This document shows positions 35,201 to 44,600 of a stretch of DNA of 64,000 nucleotides, one piece after another. A program made the position numbers and the translations under genes. The stretch is taken from contig BDIU01000201.1 in assembly GCA_002118135.1 (NCBI GenBank), positions 124,001 through 188,000 of the forward strand. The letters run 5' to 3'. Each line of letters begins with the position of its first letter. Position 1 is the first letter of the stretch. This stretch comes from Trebouxia sp. TZW2008 (taxonomy: Eukaryota > Chlorophyta > Trebouxiophyceae > Trebouxiales > Trebouxiaceae). The notes below the pieces were generated by a model that did not search any database, had not been told where the DNA came from, and worked only from the letters and a program-made list of their open reading frames with translations.

Positions 35201-35489
35201 GCACCCATTCCTGGACAATGGGTACAGTCACTTGCAGCCTGCTTTGGAATTTGCATTGGGAACGCATTTTCCAGCAGCATGCTCATTGACTGCTGCAAGG
35301 TAGACTGTGTTTACTGTTTCACCCTGTTTGCCAGGGGTTCTCACAAGCCAAGCTAGCCTGGAAGAAGAAGAACGCCATTCCCCAAAACCAGCAAGGAAGC
35401 TAAAGCACAGAGGCCAGATGGCAGGCGGGATGGAGAGGCAAGAGGGGGCAGGGCTGCACGCAACAGGGGCGGGGGCAGGGCTGCTGCAG
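29299..35489 (+). CDS. SKI2: SKI2-type exosome RNA helicase, truncated after RecA1
   Basis: The N-terminal exons are partly resolved: [18 protein letters not shown] (29299), a segment with [20 protein letters not shown] (about 29870-29975), one with [11 protein letters not shown] and [11 protein letters not shown] (30800-30975), and one with [16 protein letters not shown] (31619-31803). Firm helicase exons are 32835-32992, 33288-33528, 34028-34207 and 34688-34897. They carry [17 protein letters not shown] (motif I), [15 protein letters not shown] (Ia), TGDVSLKPE...[31 protein letters not shown] (II, DDVH) and LLSATVPN (III). SKI2 feeds RNA to the cytoplasmic exosome. The next exon (35335-35489) is an RGG-rich linker whose frame is unclear: it meets TAA at 35401 in the expected frame. 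No RecA2, arch or C-terminal sequence follows, so the copy looks incomplete. Confidence 0.8.
31187..31570 (+). repeat. Two decayed copies of a SKI2 N-terminal exon start
   Basis: GGTGCAGCAGTGC...TCAGCAGTCAATGG... and the following AGCTGCTCCTTGAAGCCAAT are repeated at 31187 and 31450 before the intact version at 31619. About 95 bases of intron (TTGACTGTGAGGAACAGCAC) are also duplicated. Confidence 0.75.
32455..32880 (+). repeat. Three copies of a SKI2 exon start
   Basis: AAAGGAGGCTTTGGACGCAC-TTTTGCAAGCTGAGAT of the exon at 32835 also occurs, altered, near 32460 and 32650, about 190 bases apart. Confidence 0.75.
33825..33965 (+). pseudogene. Decayed copy of the SKI2 motif II exon
   Basis: It encodes [33 protein letters not shown] like the exon at 34028 but has lost the acceptor Thr codon, duplicates ATC and breaks before the DDVH box. 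The intact exon is about 185 bases downstream. Confidence 0.85.
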
Positions 35490-35862
35490 GTAGGCTTTAG
35501 GACTTGATTGTCATTCTATCTTACCTTCACAACCTGTCATGCTGAACATGGCATGCAGAATCAATCCAGCGCCATGTATCTCCTCCAGGATTTCAATACG
35601 ACCATATGTTCAGTGTAAAATGCAGCATCACACGTCAAGTGCTCAGGTGCAAGGGTAGGGGCCAGAACTGCAGCATATAATTTAGAAGTGTTCTTCCCTG
35701 AAACTCACCCGTGTTTTCTGCTTTAGCCATGGCATTTTCAGCTTTTATGCAGTTGTAATAACCGGACCAAAGTAATGAAAGAGTCTGAAACAAATCTAAC
35801 AAAGCAAATCACTAGCATCTAGGGACTCTTGCAACTGAAGAACGGCTAAAAAGCAATGTATC
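35490..35862. other. Spacer where SKI2 ends
   Basis: No helicase RecA2 sequence and no other frame is seen. It lies between the truncated helicase and the end of a gene on the other strand, so a rearrangement breakpoint is likely here. Confidence 0.5.
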
Positions 35863-38800
35863 TCATAGAGACCGCAGTCGTGCATTGTCTTTGCTTTGCA
35901 TCTCTTTGGACGCTTTCAAAACACACTTTGCCAAATCTGCCAGGCAACAAGCGCCACTTCTGTCAAACAACAAGTTTGTCATGCTGATGTCTCCATGACA
36001 AGCCCAAGTGCTGTGTAGGCATTTGAGAGCTTGTTGAGCTGCAGCACGCTGATGTTTTGCAAGCTGGTTGCCTTTGGCTGGGCTGCCAAAGTATGTTGTG
36101 ACAAGGCAAGGGTACAACGTATCTTGCAAACAGCCTGCCATCTCAAACTGCATGGTGGCTGGGCAGTTGGCCAGCTTTTGCAGACACTTCTTCTCATGGA
36201 AATACGCATGCAAAGCCTCTGGTTTTCGAGAATTGTATAACTTGACAGCATATGTCTTGTCACTGCAGCGGCCCTGCACAATGAAACCACATTGCAATCA
36301 ACATCAGCACACACGCATAACACATGCTAGTAAAGTACCAGGAACAAACATACATAGCATCACATAGTCTGACTCCACTTGCATTGGGGGTTATTCTCAC
36401 TTCTGCAGGCATGCGCAAAGACAATGGCGGACAAGCTGAGGCTTGCTCAAATTGTACACAACATGTCCCCAAGGTCAAAAGGCACAAAGTACGCTTGTGC
36501 GCTTGAAGCAGGAGGCTGATGACCGTGGAGCCCTGAATCCGACGAAAGCTCACCATCAATGTTTGGCCATATTGCCCATCCCCAAGCAATGTGTCTGAGA
36601 GCCCTAGTTGCGCAAAGCTCAGCTCAGGCTCAACATCAAGGTTTGGAAGTCCATGGGGCCCTGGGCCCATTGTATCTGCAAGGTATGGCAGTCTGACGGT
36701 CATGAACATGCTCAAGACACCCCAGCATCCAAGCAACCATCATAAGGTCGCAAAACGCTGCACGATGCATCAGTGCGCTTTGAGCCACACATAGTGCCAT
36801 AAGCTCAGATCTATCAAGAGACGATGTGCAACTACCACAGTGCTAGCTGGGTTGCAGAGCTAGAATTAGTCATACCATCAAATGACCTTCAGCGACTTCC
36901 ACAACATAATGCGACACCAATAACATCCTGCATGGCATCAACTGTAACAGACTTACGTCTTTCGATCCAGGAATTGACATGTCGGCACTTAGATTTGGAC
37001 TTTTGCGCACAAGAAAGGTGCTAAGAGCTTAAGTTCGGGTCCTCTCCACGAACTAGTCGTAGGTTCGAATCCGGTATGTTACAGTGGTTTCGGAGCCGAG
37101 CTCCTCGTTTCGGGCTTACTAACAGAGTTTCAGATTCAAAATAAGAAATCAGAAAAGAATCAGAAACCCGGCAGGGAGGGGTGTAACAGACTTACGTCTT
37201 CAGATCCAGGAATTAACATGTCGGCACTTTGATTCGGACTTTTGGGTTCGAATCCGGTATGTTACATCAACTTTGCAAAACTACCTGACTCAGCAGACAA
37301 AGAGCTTGATCTGGCTCGGGGTTGAGGCTTGTGGCCAAACTCACGGCCTTTTCCATTGGTGCTTGAGGCATTGAGGGTGATCGTGGCCTGTGCTTGGGAA
37401 CGTAATCTCTTGACTAAAGGCGCTTGTGTCTGCTGAGGATATGTGTTGATTACATATCCTGTGGCTATGCGTTGATTACATATCCTGTGGCAGTACATGG
37501 CACTGCCTCACGTCGCAACTGGCATTTGCAATCTTCCATTTCTTCAGCAATTTGCAAGAATCTGAGCAAGCAAGAGCGTGCTGAAGGCTGCTTCTGATCC
37601 CACCACACTGGCTCAGAAGCCCACAGACGCTTGTCCATGGCATGGGTGGCTCTTTTAAAAAACAGTGTGGTGTGGTAGTTTGTAACGGGTTGATAGCCTT
37701 GGAAAGGCGCTCATTGACAATTAGTGCACAATCCCTTTTGTTACAGTGGTTTCGGACGCCTGTGCCTGTCGCTCGGCGTAGCGCTTAGGATCTAAGAAAG
37801 ATAGGTCGCAGGCTCGAGTCTAGCTTTGGGAACAACCAAATTGGGGACCTTTCGTCTCTCAGCCGGAGGCGTTTAGGGGTTCACCGGCGCAGCCTTGCCT
37901 ACTGNNNNNNNNNNNNNNNNNNNNNNNNNNNACGGGTTGATAGCCTTGGAAAGGCGCTCGTTGACACTTAGTGCACAACCCCTTTTGTTACATAGTTTGT
38001 GAGCATAACCAAAGGTGCCTCGTCCGTGACTGCATCCTCATAAGCCTGCATTGCTCACCACACTGCTCAATCTGTCTGTCTGACTTTCAGGTTGTGCAGA
38101 ATTTTGCACCCACAGCAAAGCAACAGGCATGGTGACTCAACTGCAGATGAAGCCACAAGCATCATGTCATGTCATGTCATGTCATGATGGCTTGACCGTG
38201 GAGCGTTCATGGCCAAGCAACCGTCTGATATGGCTGGGCTCTTGCCACGGCATGTGCATGAGTCTACAGCTTGCATCAAGAGTATAGGATCCTGGCTTTG
38301 GCTAGCATGCAAGAGACTGACAGACTGACAGACTGAAACACCTGTTGCAATGCCAGCAGGACGCCATCAATGCGCTCTGGATCATGCAATAGCGCCTTCA
38401 AAGTCTTGCCTCGCAGCAAATTGAACTGCCACCTGCCTTTGATCTCAGCTGCTCCCAGCACCAGGCAGCTCAATCGTTGAAGATCAGATTGCTCACCAAA
38501 TTTGCGAACAACAAGGTCTGTCAGGCTGCTGCTGCGGCCACTGCCACCCGCAGCATACTCAGCCTAGATTCCTAAATGTGCAGCTGCGGCGTTGACACCT
38601 TGCACAGCTACATAAATGACACCTCTAATGTCAGCCTCATCTGCAGCCGGCGCAACAGCTCTGCTGTCAATGCCAAAGGTTGGTAAACTGAATGCGAGCT
38701 TGGTGTCATCAAGGCTGTTCTCAAGCTGAAGGGCCTCTGTTGTGAATTCTGGCCAGCTCACAATGTCAGAAAATGTTCTTGGCCTTGCAGCATTTGTCTT

Positions 38801-39778
38801 GGACTTGCTTTGTCTTGGACTTTGATGTTGGGCAAACTCTGGCAAGGGGCTGCTGATGACCTGCCGTAGAGTGAGTTTGCCTGCATGCATGAACAGAGTG
38901 AGCAATTACTGTGTATTTCAGGCCTAATTCAGCCTATTGAGCAGCACAAAGGGTGGGACATTTACACAACGCAAGAGGTCAGCTTGTGTCGAGTGCACCC
39001 CAGACCAATGAGGGGCCTTTTGTACCTGACAAATTAGCAACCTGGACAAGCTTGCCAGTGATTTCAAGTATGCTGCCAAGCATGCTGCTGGCAAAGGTAG
39101 ATCCTCGTTTGACAACTCTAATAACGCATCAATGTTCACACTGCTCAGCCCACATTACCTGGACACTGGGTATCTACAAGTGATTGAGACAGCAAGAAAA
39201 GCAGCAAGCAAAGACCTCTGTTGCACACAAATGCCATGAACTCTTGGCCATGCAATGTTGTGAGCGAATGCACACGAGCCAGCAAATGGCGCAATGAGTG
39301 CAAATAAGGTTGGCTTGACTATTCGAAAGCATAGTGCACAATGATGGCACCACAATCAAGGAGCAGCCTATGAAAGCAACCGTGAGCAGGTCTCAAAGAA
39401 AGGCATCAAGTTCTGACCTGGCACTTGGATTTGCAAAAGAATGCACAAAGTTGATGACAAGCGATACTTTTGATGAATGGCATACAAGCATGGAGAGAAC
39501 AATGTCAACCACAAGAGAGTGGCTCAATCCTTGAGCAGAGCTAAAGTGATGATTTACAGTAGTAGGCTACCCTGAAGTGGCTCCACTTCAGCTAGTACAG
39601 CATTGGCATTCGCAACGCTCATGCCAGCGTCTGTCATGTGCTTCTCAGAAACCTTCAAGAGAGCCTTGCCGACTGCTCTGTTTGGGGCATACCCCAAGTC
39701 ACGCAAGGCTTTCTTGACATGGTCCTTGCGCTCTTCAGGAAAATCGCCCTGGTCCACTAGCTCACTTACTGTAGTCAT
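35863..39778 (-). CDS. Nuclease-like domain plus protein kinase fusion (CRN/FunK-like)
   Basis: Clear exons are 39778 to about 39558, 39140-39026, about 38883-38342, 36675-36554 and 36273-35863, with one more probable near 37450-37262. Order: an N-terminal helical segment (MTTVSELVDQGDFPEERKDH), a REase-like block with FSDIVSWPEF, ADIRGVIYVAVQ and the E-x-K motif AAEIKGRWQFNLLRGKTL, a basic/Ser linker, then a kinase: glycine loop LLGDGQYGQT, AVKLYN lysine, catalytic loop CHGDISMTNLLF, and ADLAK for DFG. REase-kinase fusions of this kind are known from Crinkler-type effectors and FunK1-like families in algae, fungi and oomycetes. A TAG (38564-38566) sits in frame inside the REase block. The joins at 39026/38883 and around 37262 do not fit in phase, so it may be a pseudogene. 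The gap lies in an intron. Confidence 0.6.
36943..37266 (+). repeat. tRNA-like (SINE-like) repeat pair inside an intron
   Basis: GTAACAGACTTACGTCTT...GGAATT-ACATGTCGGCACT...GGACTTTTG occurs at 36943 and 37182. Both run into GGTTCGAATCCGGTATGTTA, a typical tRNA B-box/T-arm sequence. The first copy also has a possible anticodon-like stem AGTTCG...CGAACT; in the second this part is deleted. The cloverleaf is incomplete, so a tRNA-derived SINE is more likely than a tRNA gene. Confidence 0.55.
37685..37992 (+). repeat. 60-bp direct repeats around a tRNA-like element and gap
   Basis: ACGGGTTGATAGCCTTGGAA and the next 40 bases occur at 37685-37743 and again, nearly identical, at 37932-37992. Between them are GTTACAGTGGTTTCGGA (also at 37077), a tRNA-like GGTCGCAGGCTCGAGTCTAG and the gap. 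The flanking repeats may be why assembly failed here. Confidence 0.6.
37905..37931. other. Assembly gap, 27 N
   Basis: A run of N. Its true length is unknown, and it lies inside repetitive sequence. Confidence 0.99.
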
Positions 39779-40019
39779 GCTAAAGCAAAGCACACAGAGA
39801 CTCAGAACTTGCAAAAAAAATCATCTGAGTTTTAAAGGTGCACCAAGCGTAGACCCCATGTACCATGGCCAGAGCAACTGACTGGATTTACGAGCAGGCA
39901 CGACAGTCCTGCGCATCACAGCCTCCCAATAACAGCAACTGTGCAGTGTCAAAGCAGTTTGTCACTCCTGCTCTAGAAAGCAAGCTTTGAACAGCGATCG
40001 TGCTCCGCGAGTGGCGATT
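39779..40019. other. Divergent 5' region
   Basis: It lies between the start of the nuclease-kinase gene and a possible plus-strand gene. Nothing else is seen. Confidence 0.4.
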
Positions 40020-40412
40020 ATGCTTTTCAAAATGCGAGTGCAAAGCTTTTGCCGGCGCGTCGTCGTCAGTGCTTCTGTACCTCTGACTGGTGCCAACCCT
40101 CAGAGCCTTGCGGCCGCGCCAACGCAGAGCCTCACTGCTCGACCAGAGGCAACGCTTGTGTCCCGATTGGCAGCGCTTATGTCCCGACTGGGCTCAGCGA
40201 AAAGCAAGAGCTGCGCTGGTGGGTTGTCTGCCACCTGGTTGTGTGAGGACACAAGAAAAGGGCAGCTACAACATATGACTGTCACGCCGGCACCGCTTGC
40301 TGGTGGAATTGCTGCTGCTCGCCAAATTGGAGACGCTCAGGAAAGCAGGGGCACAAAAAGGTCGTTTACAGAGAGAAGAAGCAAAGTGTTGCTCGCACAG
40401 CTCGAGAAATAG
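40020..40412 (+). CDS. Possible 130-residue basic protein, unknown
   Basis: A single open frame from ATG to TAG with no sign of splicing. It is rich in Arg, Ala, Ser and Leu, with a start (MLFKMRVQSFCRRVVVSASV) like an organelle-targeting peptide. No domain is recognised. The frame is GC-rich and could be open by chance. Confidence 0.3.
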   Translation: MLFKMRVQSFCRRVVVSASVPLTGANPQSLAAAPTQSLTARPEATLVSRLAALMSRLGSAKSKSCAGGLSATWLCEDTRKGQLQHMTVTPAPLAGGIAAARQIGDAQESRGTKRSFTERRSKVLLAQLEK

Positions 40413-40479
40413 ACGCAGGCAGAAGTTGGGTACCAATTCGGCTCAGAACATAGCAGTTTTGCAGAAAATAAAATTTACA

Positions 40480-41015
40480 ATAGGTTTACAACAGGAACAC
40501 CGCCACATCACCGTAGCATCAGCGCCTGAATTTTGAGTGGTCTGCGTACAACCTCTGTAGCCAATGCGTACAGCTGTCACTAGCTCTGCATGCAGCAACT
40601 CGAATGTTTGAATTTGAATGAGTTTTGTGAGGGTCCCCGTGTTGTGTACAGGGGCAGCGCCGCAAGCGGCGCAAAAGCAAGGGTTGCGCGCATGTGTGAC
40701 TCTGTTTCCATACTGTTTTGACGAGCTTTAGTCACCTGTGCCATTGTGGCACTCTCTCTTGAAACTCAGAACTCCGAATATCAATAATGAATATTCAGGG
40801 TTCTGTTTACTTTTTCTGGGGACACTGGGGCACTAATTTACGTTGACAGATGACTACCTGTCTTCAAACAGTTAAAAACCTACCATTTGAAGTTACAGTG
40901 ATTTACTCATGCTCCCCCTGCTTATTGAGGAAAACCCCATGCCATAAGCATGACAAACCCTGCAAATGCTTTGTAATTGCAACTGGTCAGTGGTCAATGT
41001 TGCACATATATATAT
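40480..41015 (-). mobile_element. Diverged dispersed repeat, copy 2 (inverted)
   Basis: Read on the minus strand, it shares with 26520-27200 the TATATA/TTGCAACA-TGACCACTGAC block (40980-41010), the GGTTTTTAACT...CAGGTAGTCATCTGTC block (40848-40885), GCGCCGCTTGCGGCGC (40664-40680) and CATTCAAATTCAAAC (40605-40620), in the same order and with similar spacing. Confidence 0.6.
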
Positions 41016-41621
41016 CTCATATGTACACAGTATCACCGGCCGTTACGTACAACTAACTGGGCCAGCTGGCACTAGGAAAGCGGTTTATGTAACCCTGACT
41101 AATCTACTACTTAGTAACCTGTTTATGAATCTGCTGACTGAATTCGGCTGAGAACCTCACAGTTTAGCAAGCTGTAGTCGTGATAGACACGCGTGCGTAA
41201 TAGAATAGTCAACATCTCCCTTGAGCATGGAACGAAAAACTTTCAGTCTCATATGCCACTGCAACAAACTGCCCATGACTGATTGAGCTTCAGATCAGCT
41301 GAAATGCCAGGTCGGATGATTCAAGCCGGATCATCTATGGTTCATCCCGGATGATCCGCTTCTTGATAACCGATTCGTTAGAAGTCTAGCAGTCCTCAGT
41401 GAAGGCGCTGCAGGGGAAACATAGGTTGCAAATCGCCAATGGCGATCTCCGCTGTTTGCACATTCGTCTGTATGAGCTGCATTGGACAGTCACATCGTCA
41501 CGCTATAGCTCTGTATTGACTGAGGCCCGGCAAGCGCTCCTGCACCTCAGGACTGTGACTTGACGAGATACACAAGATCAGAATTAGCAGCGGGGTCTCA
41601 AAATTCTCGTGCGATCATCGC
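41016..41621. other. 5' region of the receptor-like kinase gene
   Basis: No coding frame is supported. A 9-bp inverted repeat CGGATCATC/GATGATCCG (41327-41358), with a further related TCGGATGAT at 41312, is the only structure noticed and could be a regulatory site. Confidence 0.4.
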
Positions 41622-44600
41622 ATGCAGACTGCCGGAAGCGTCGTCTTTGCTTTGGGCTTCTGCACCTTCGCTACGCTGTTGTACGTGTACGCTGGTGCTC
41701 ACAGCACAGTTGCTACGCAGCTTACGGTATGTGCTTTGCTTGTTCCGCTACGTTCTGCACAAAGTGGTTTAATGCTTCGCCTGTAATCAAGCTTGGCGCA
41801 CGGCACAGTCTCTACAGGCTTATCGTATTGCAGAGCTGACCTGATGCAACTACAGGATTATGAGCCAGAACCTGTGACAGTGGTAGCTGAAGATCTCAAA
41901 GCTGGGGTGGAAGTGCTGGACAGCGACTTGACCTGGATGGGCGAGTACCAACGAGCTGATACCATGTTCAGCGAAGCATTGCTGCCACCCAACAGATCTG
42001 TCCTAATGTTCACAAGAGTCTTCAGGCAAGTTTTGGCTAGTTGCAGCACCAGACGCTCAATTGAGCGCTGTCAAGCACAGCATCATGCACAGAGCTTGTC
42101 ATGAAGGTTGTCTTCTCCTTGTCAGCTGTACTGCGACCTGCCTGGGCTTGCTGTGCTGCTGATATCTATAACGAATGACGGCAATTGTAGTTGCCAGCTG
42201 GCTATGCAGACAAGAAAAAGGAGTTGTTTGACAGCCCGTTGCATCTGAATCAGCCACAACACGAACAAAATGTCACAGTGCAAATCACATGGCTTGCATA
42301 CATACATATCTACATGCATAACAATGCATGCTAGTCAGGTTCAAAGATCCTGCTTGGTACGTGCAGTCACCAAGCAACTGTCTTTGGTTGAGGGACCTAG
42401 TCTGTACACATGCTGAACCACTTCAGATCACAAGGCTGGACTCAACAGCCAAGTGATTATGTTGTGTGCGCTGCAGGATCTTCGGCAATGGGCTTCTTCC
42501 TGTTCAGCAGAGCTTGATAGACATGCAGGCCAATGTGATTGCGCTTCACTGCAAGATCTTGAAGCTTGACTGTGTCGGCTATCTGATTCCTGGAGACGTG
42601 CCCAACATCCATCAAGTGCTACAGCAAGGTCTGTGCCCTTGCAGACATGTTGCATTTGTGCTTTGTGGTTTTGCTGCAGTCCCCTTTCAAAGTTTCTTCT
42701 GTCTTTGCAAGCTTGCAAACACAAACCAAACAACTCAAGCATGCCAAAGTTGCAACTGACCAAGAGATTCTGACAAACGCTCAAGTTGCACCAGCTCCTG
42801 CAGTTGCAGCTGCACAGCAGTGACCAATCCCTTGACTGTTTGCATCCGCTTCCAGAATCAGTGTGCATGCATGCAATACAGGCGCTGTGTCTTGCGGAAC
42901 AATAGCTACCACAGGGAAGGAGGCATCCTGAGCGTCAACATAGGGTGTCTTTGTGTCAATCTCTTGCCACCTCATTTGTGATGGCATGCCACTGCTGTGC
43001 TGCTGCTCACAAGTTATAGCATGCAAAAACGACTGCAAATCCATTTGCTGAATGAAAACTCAACTAAAGTAAAGCGGACTGCAGATGCATATGGTGAATG
43101 GGAAGTCGGTCCAAAGTGGGCTGCTGTGTTCACTCACTCGCTCAACTGTGCCGACCTCTGCTTGGCTAACACAGTCTTTTAGCCATGTCATGACATCCTT
43201 TGCTTGGCTGACACATTGATTCAGCCAGCTCATGACATCCTCTGCTTGGCTAACACATTTGTTGAGCTGTGTCATGACATCCTGTGCTTGGCTAACACAC
43301 TTGTTCAGCCGTGTCTCGACATCAAATTCATGCCTGTTGTTTCTATCTGCAGATCAAGCAGAACGCTGCCAGTCTATCTGCATGATCCAAATCTACTCAG
43401 ACAACGAGCAACAACAGCTGTTTGAGTGTCCCGCTTGCGCCTCCATTCAGCAGCAGAAAGGCTTTGAGAGGTTTGATGTTGTGCATGCTGCGGTGGTCTG
43501 CAGCATCACAAGGGACTCGCATCTGCCTTTGGCTATGAGGCTCAAATGGAGTCCCACTACTAGCAAGGCGCAGCTGACAGCAAACGTAGTCACGGTATGA
43601 TAACGTCACGAGCATATACGCATGCTGCATGCAGGGTGAAGTTTCACCGCCAGCAAGGCCCAGCTGACTGCAAACATAGTCACAGTATGATCATGGCATC
43701 AGCATTGAGCACATTGCTTGTTTTATGCACGCTTCATTTTGCTGTTTCAAGCAGTGAAGTCAAGCATATGCTGTTGCTGTTTGGTGCTTGCGTTCTGTGC
43801 AAAAGCTGTATCCAAAATGTGCAAAAGCTGATGCTACACAAGATTAATCATGCAAAGTCAGAGCATTCACTGAGAACTACACTCGACTGCTTTTGACTGC
43901 AATGGCTGCAGTGCAGTGCAAACTTGCACAGGACAATTCTTGGTGGTTTGGCTTCAAATGGACAAAGGCTAAGACATGCAGCTTCTGAGGTGTCATATGC
44001 ACCTGTGGTATGCACAGATAAGACCCTGAAAGCTGACAGCAGCCATGTATCTTGACAGGGAGAGCTGCTGCAACTAGAACAGCATGTTGCCAATAACCCC
44101 GAGCTAGGTATCAGCTAGCAGCTGACAAGCGCTGTGTTATTCTGCAGGCAGAACTACTGCAACTAACATAGCGCATCATCCACTGACTTGAGCAAGGGAC
44201 TAACTAGCAGCTCATGTTAGCTGTGTGATTCTGCAGGCGAAACTACTGCAACTAGAATAGCACGTTATCCAAAATCCTGAGCAAGGGATCACCTAGCAGC
44301 TGATGATAGCTGTGTGATTTTGCAGGGAGAATTGCCACAACTAGAACAGCACGTCATCCACAATCCTGAGCTGGCGCGACACATTCCGCACTGGCAACCC
44401 TACAAGGCACTGTCCATAACCCTTGAGGTAGGTCAGAGCCTTTTGCAATAGCAAGCGCACACGCTGCATCCACGAGTCTCATGTCAGACTGCTCAGTAGA
44501 CAAAGAACAAGTCAATTTGCGGCTTTTCCAGATGCCTCTAGGAGCAAGAGTCTTGGTCAACTTGTACACACAGCATGTTGCTTGATACATTTTGCAACTT

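Noticed and set aside
37003..37083. A functional tRNA gene
   Set aside because: The T-arm-like sequence is good, but the D-arm and acceptor stem do not pair and a second copy lacks the anticodon region.
38564..38566. Reassignment of TAG to an amino acid in this genome
   Set aside because: Only one such TAG joins two good coding stretches. All other genes read with the standard code, and decayed exon copies are full of TAG, TAA and TGA alike.
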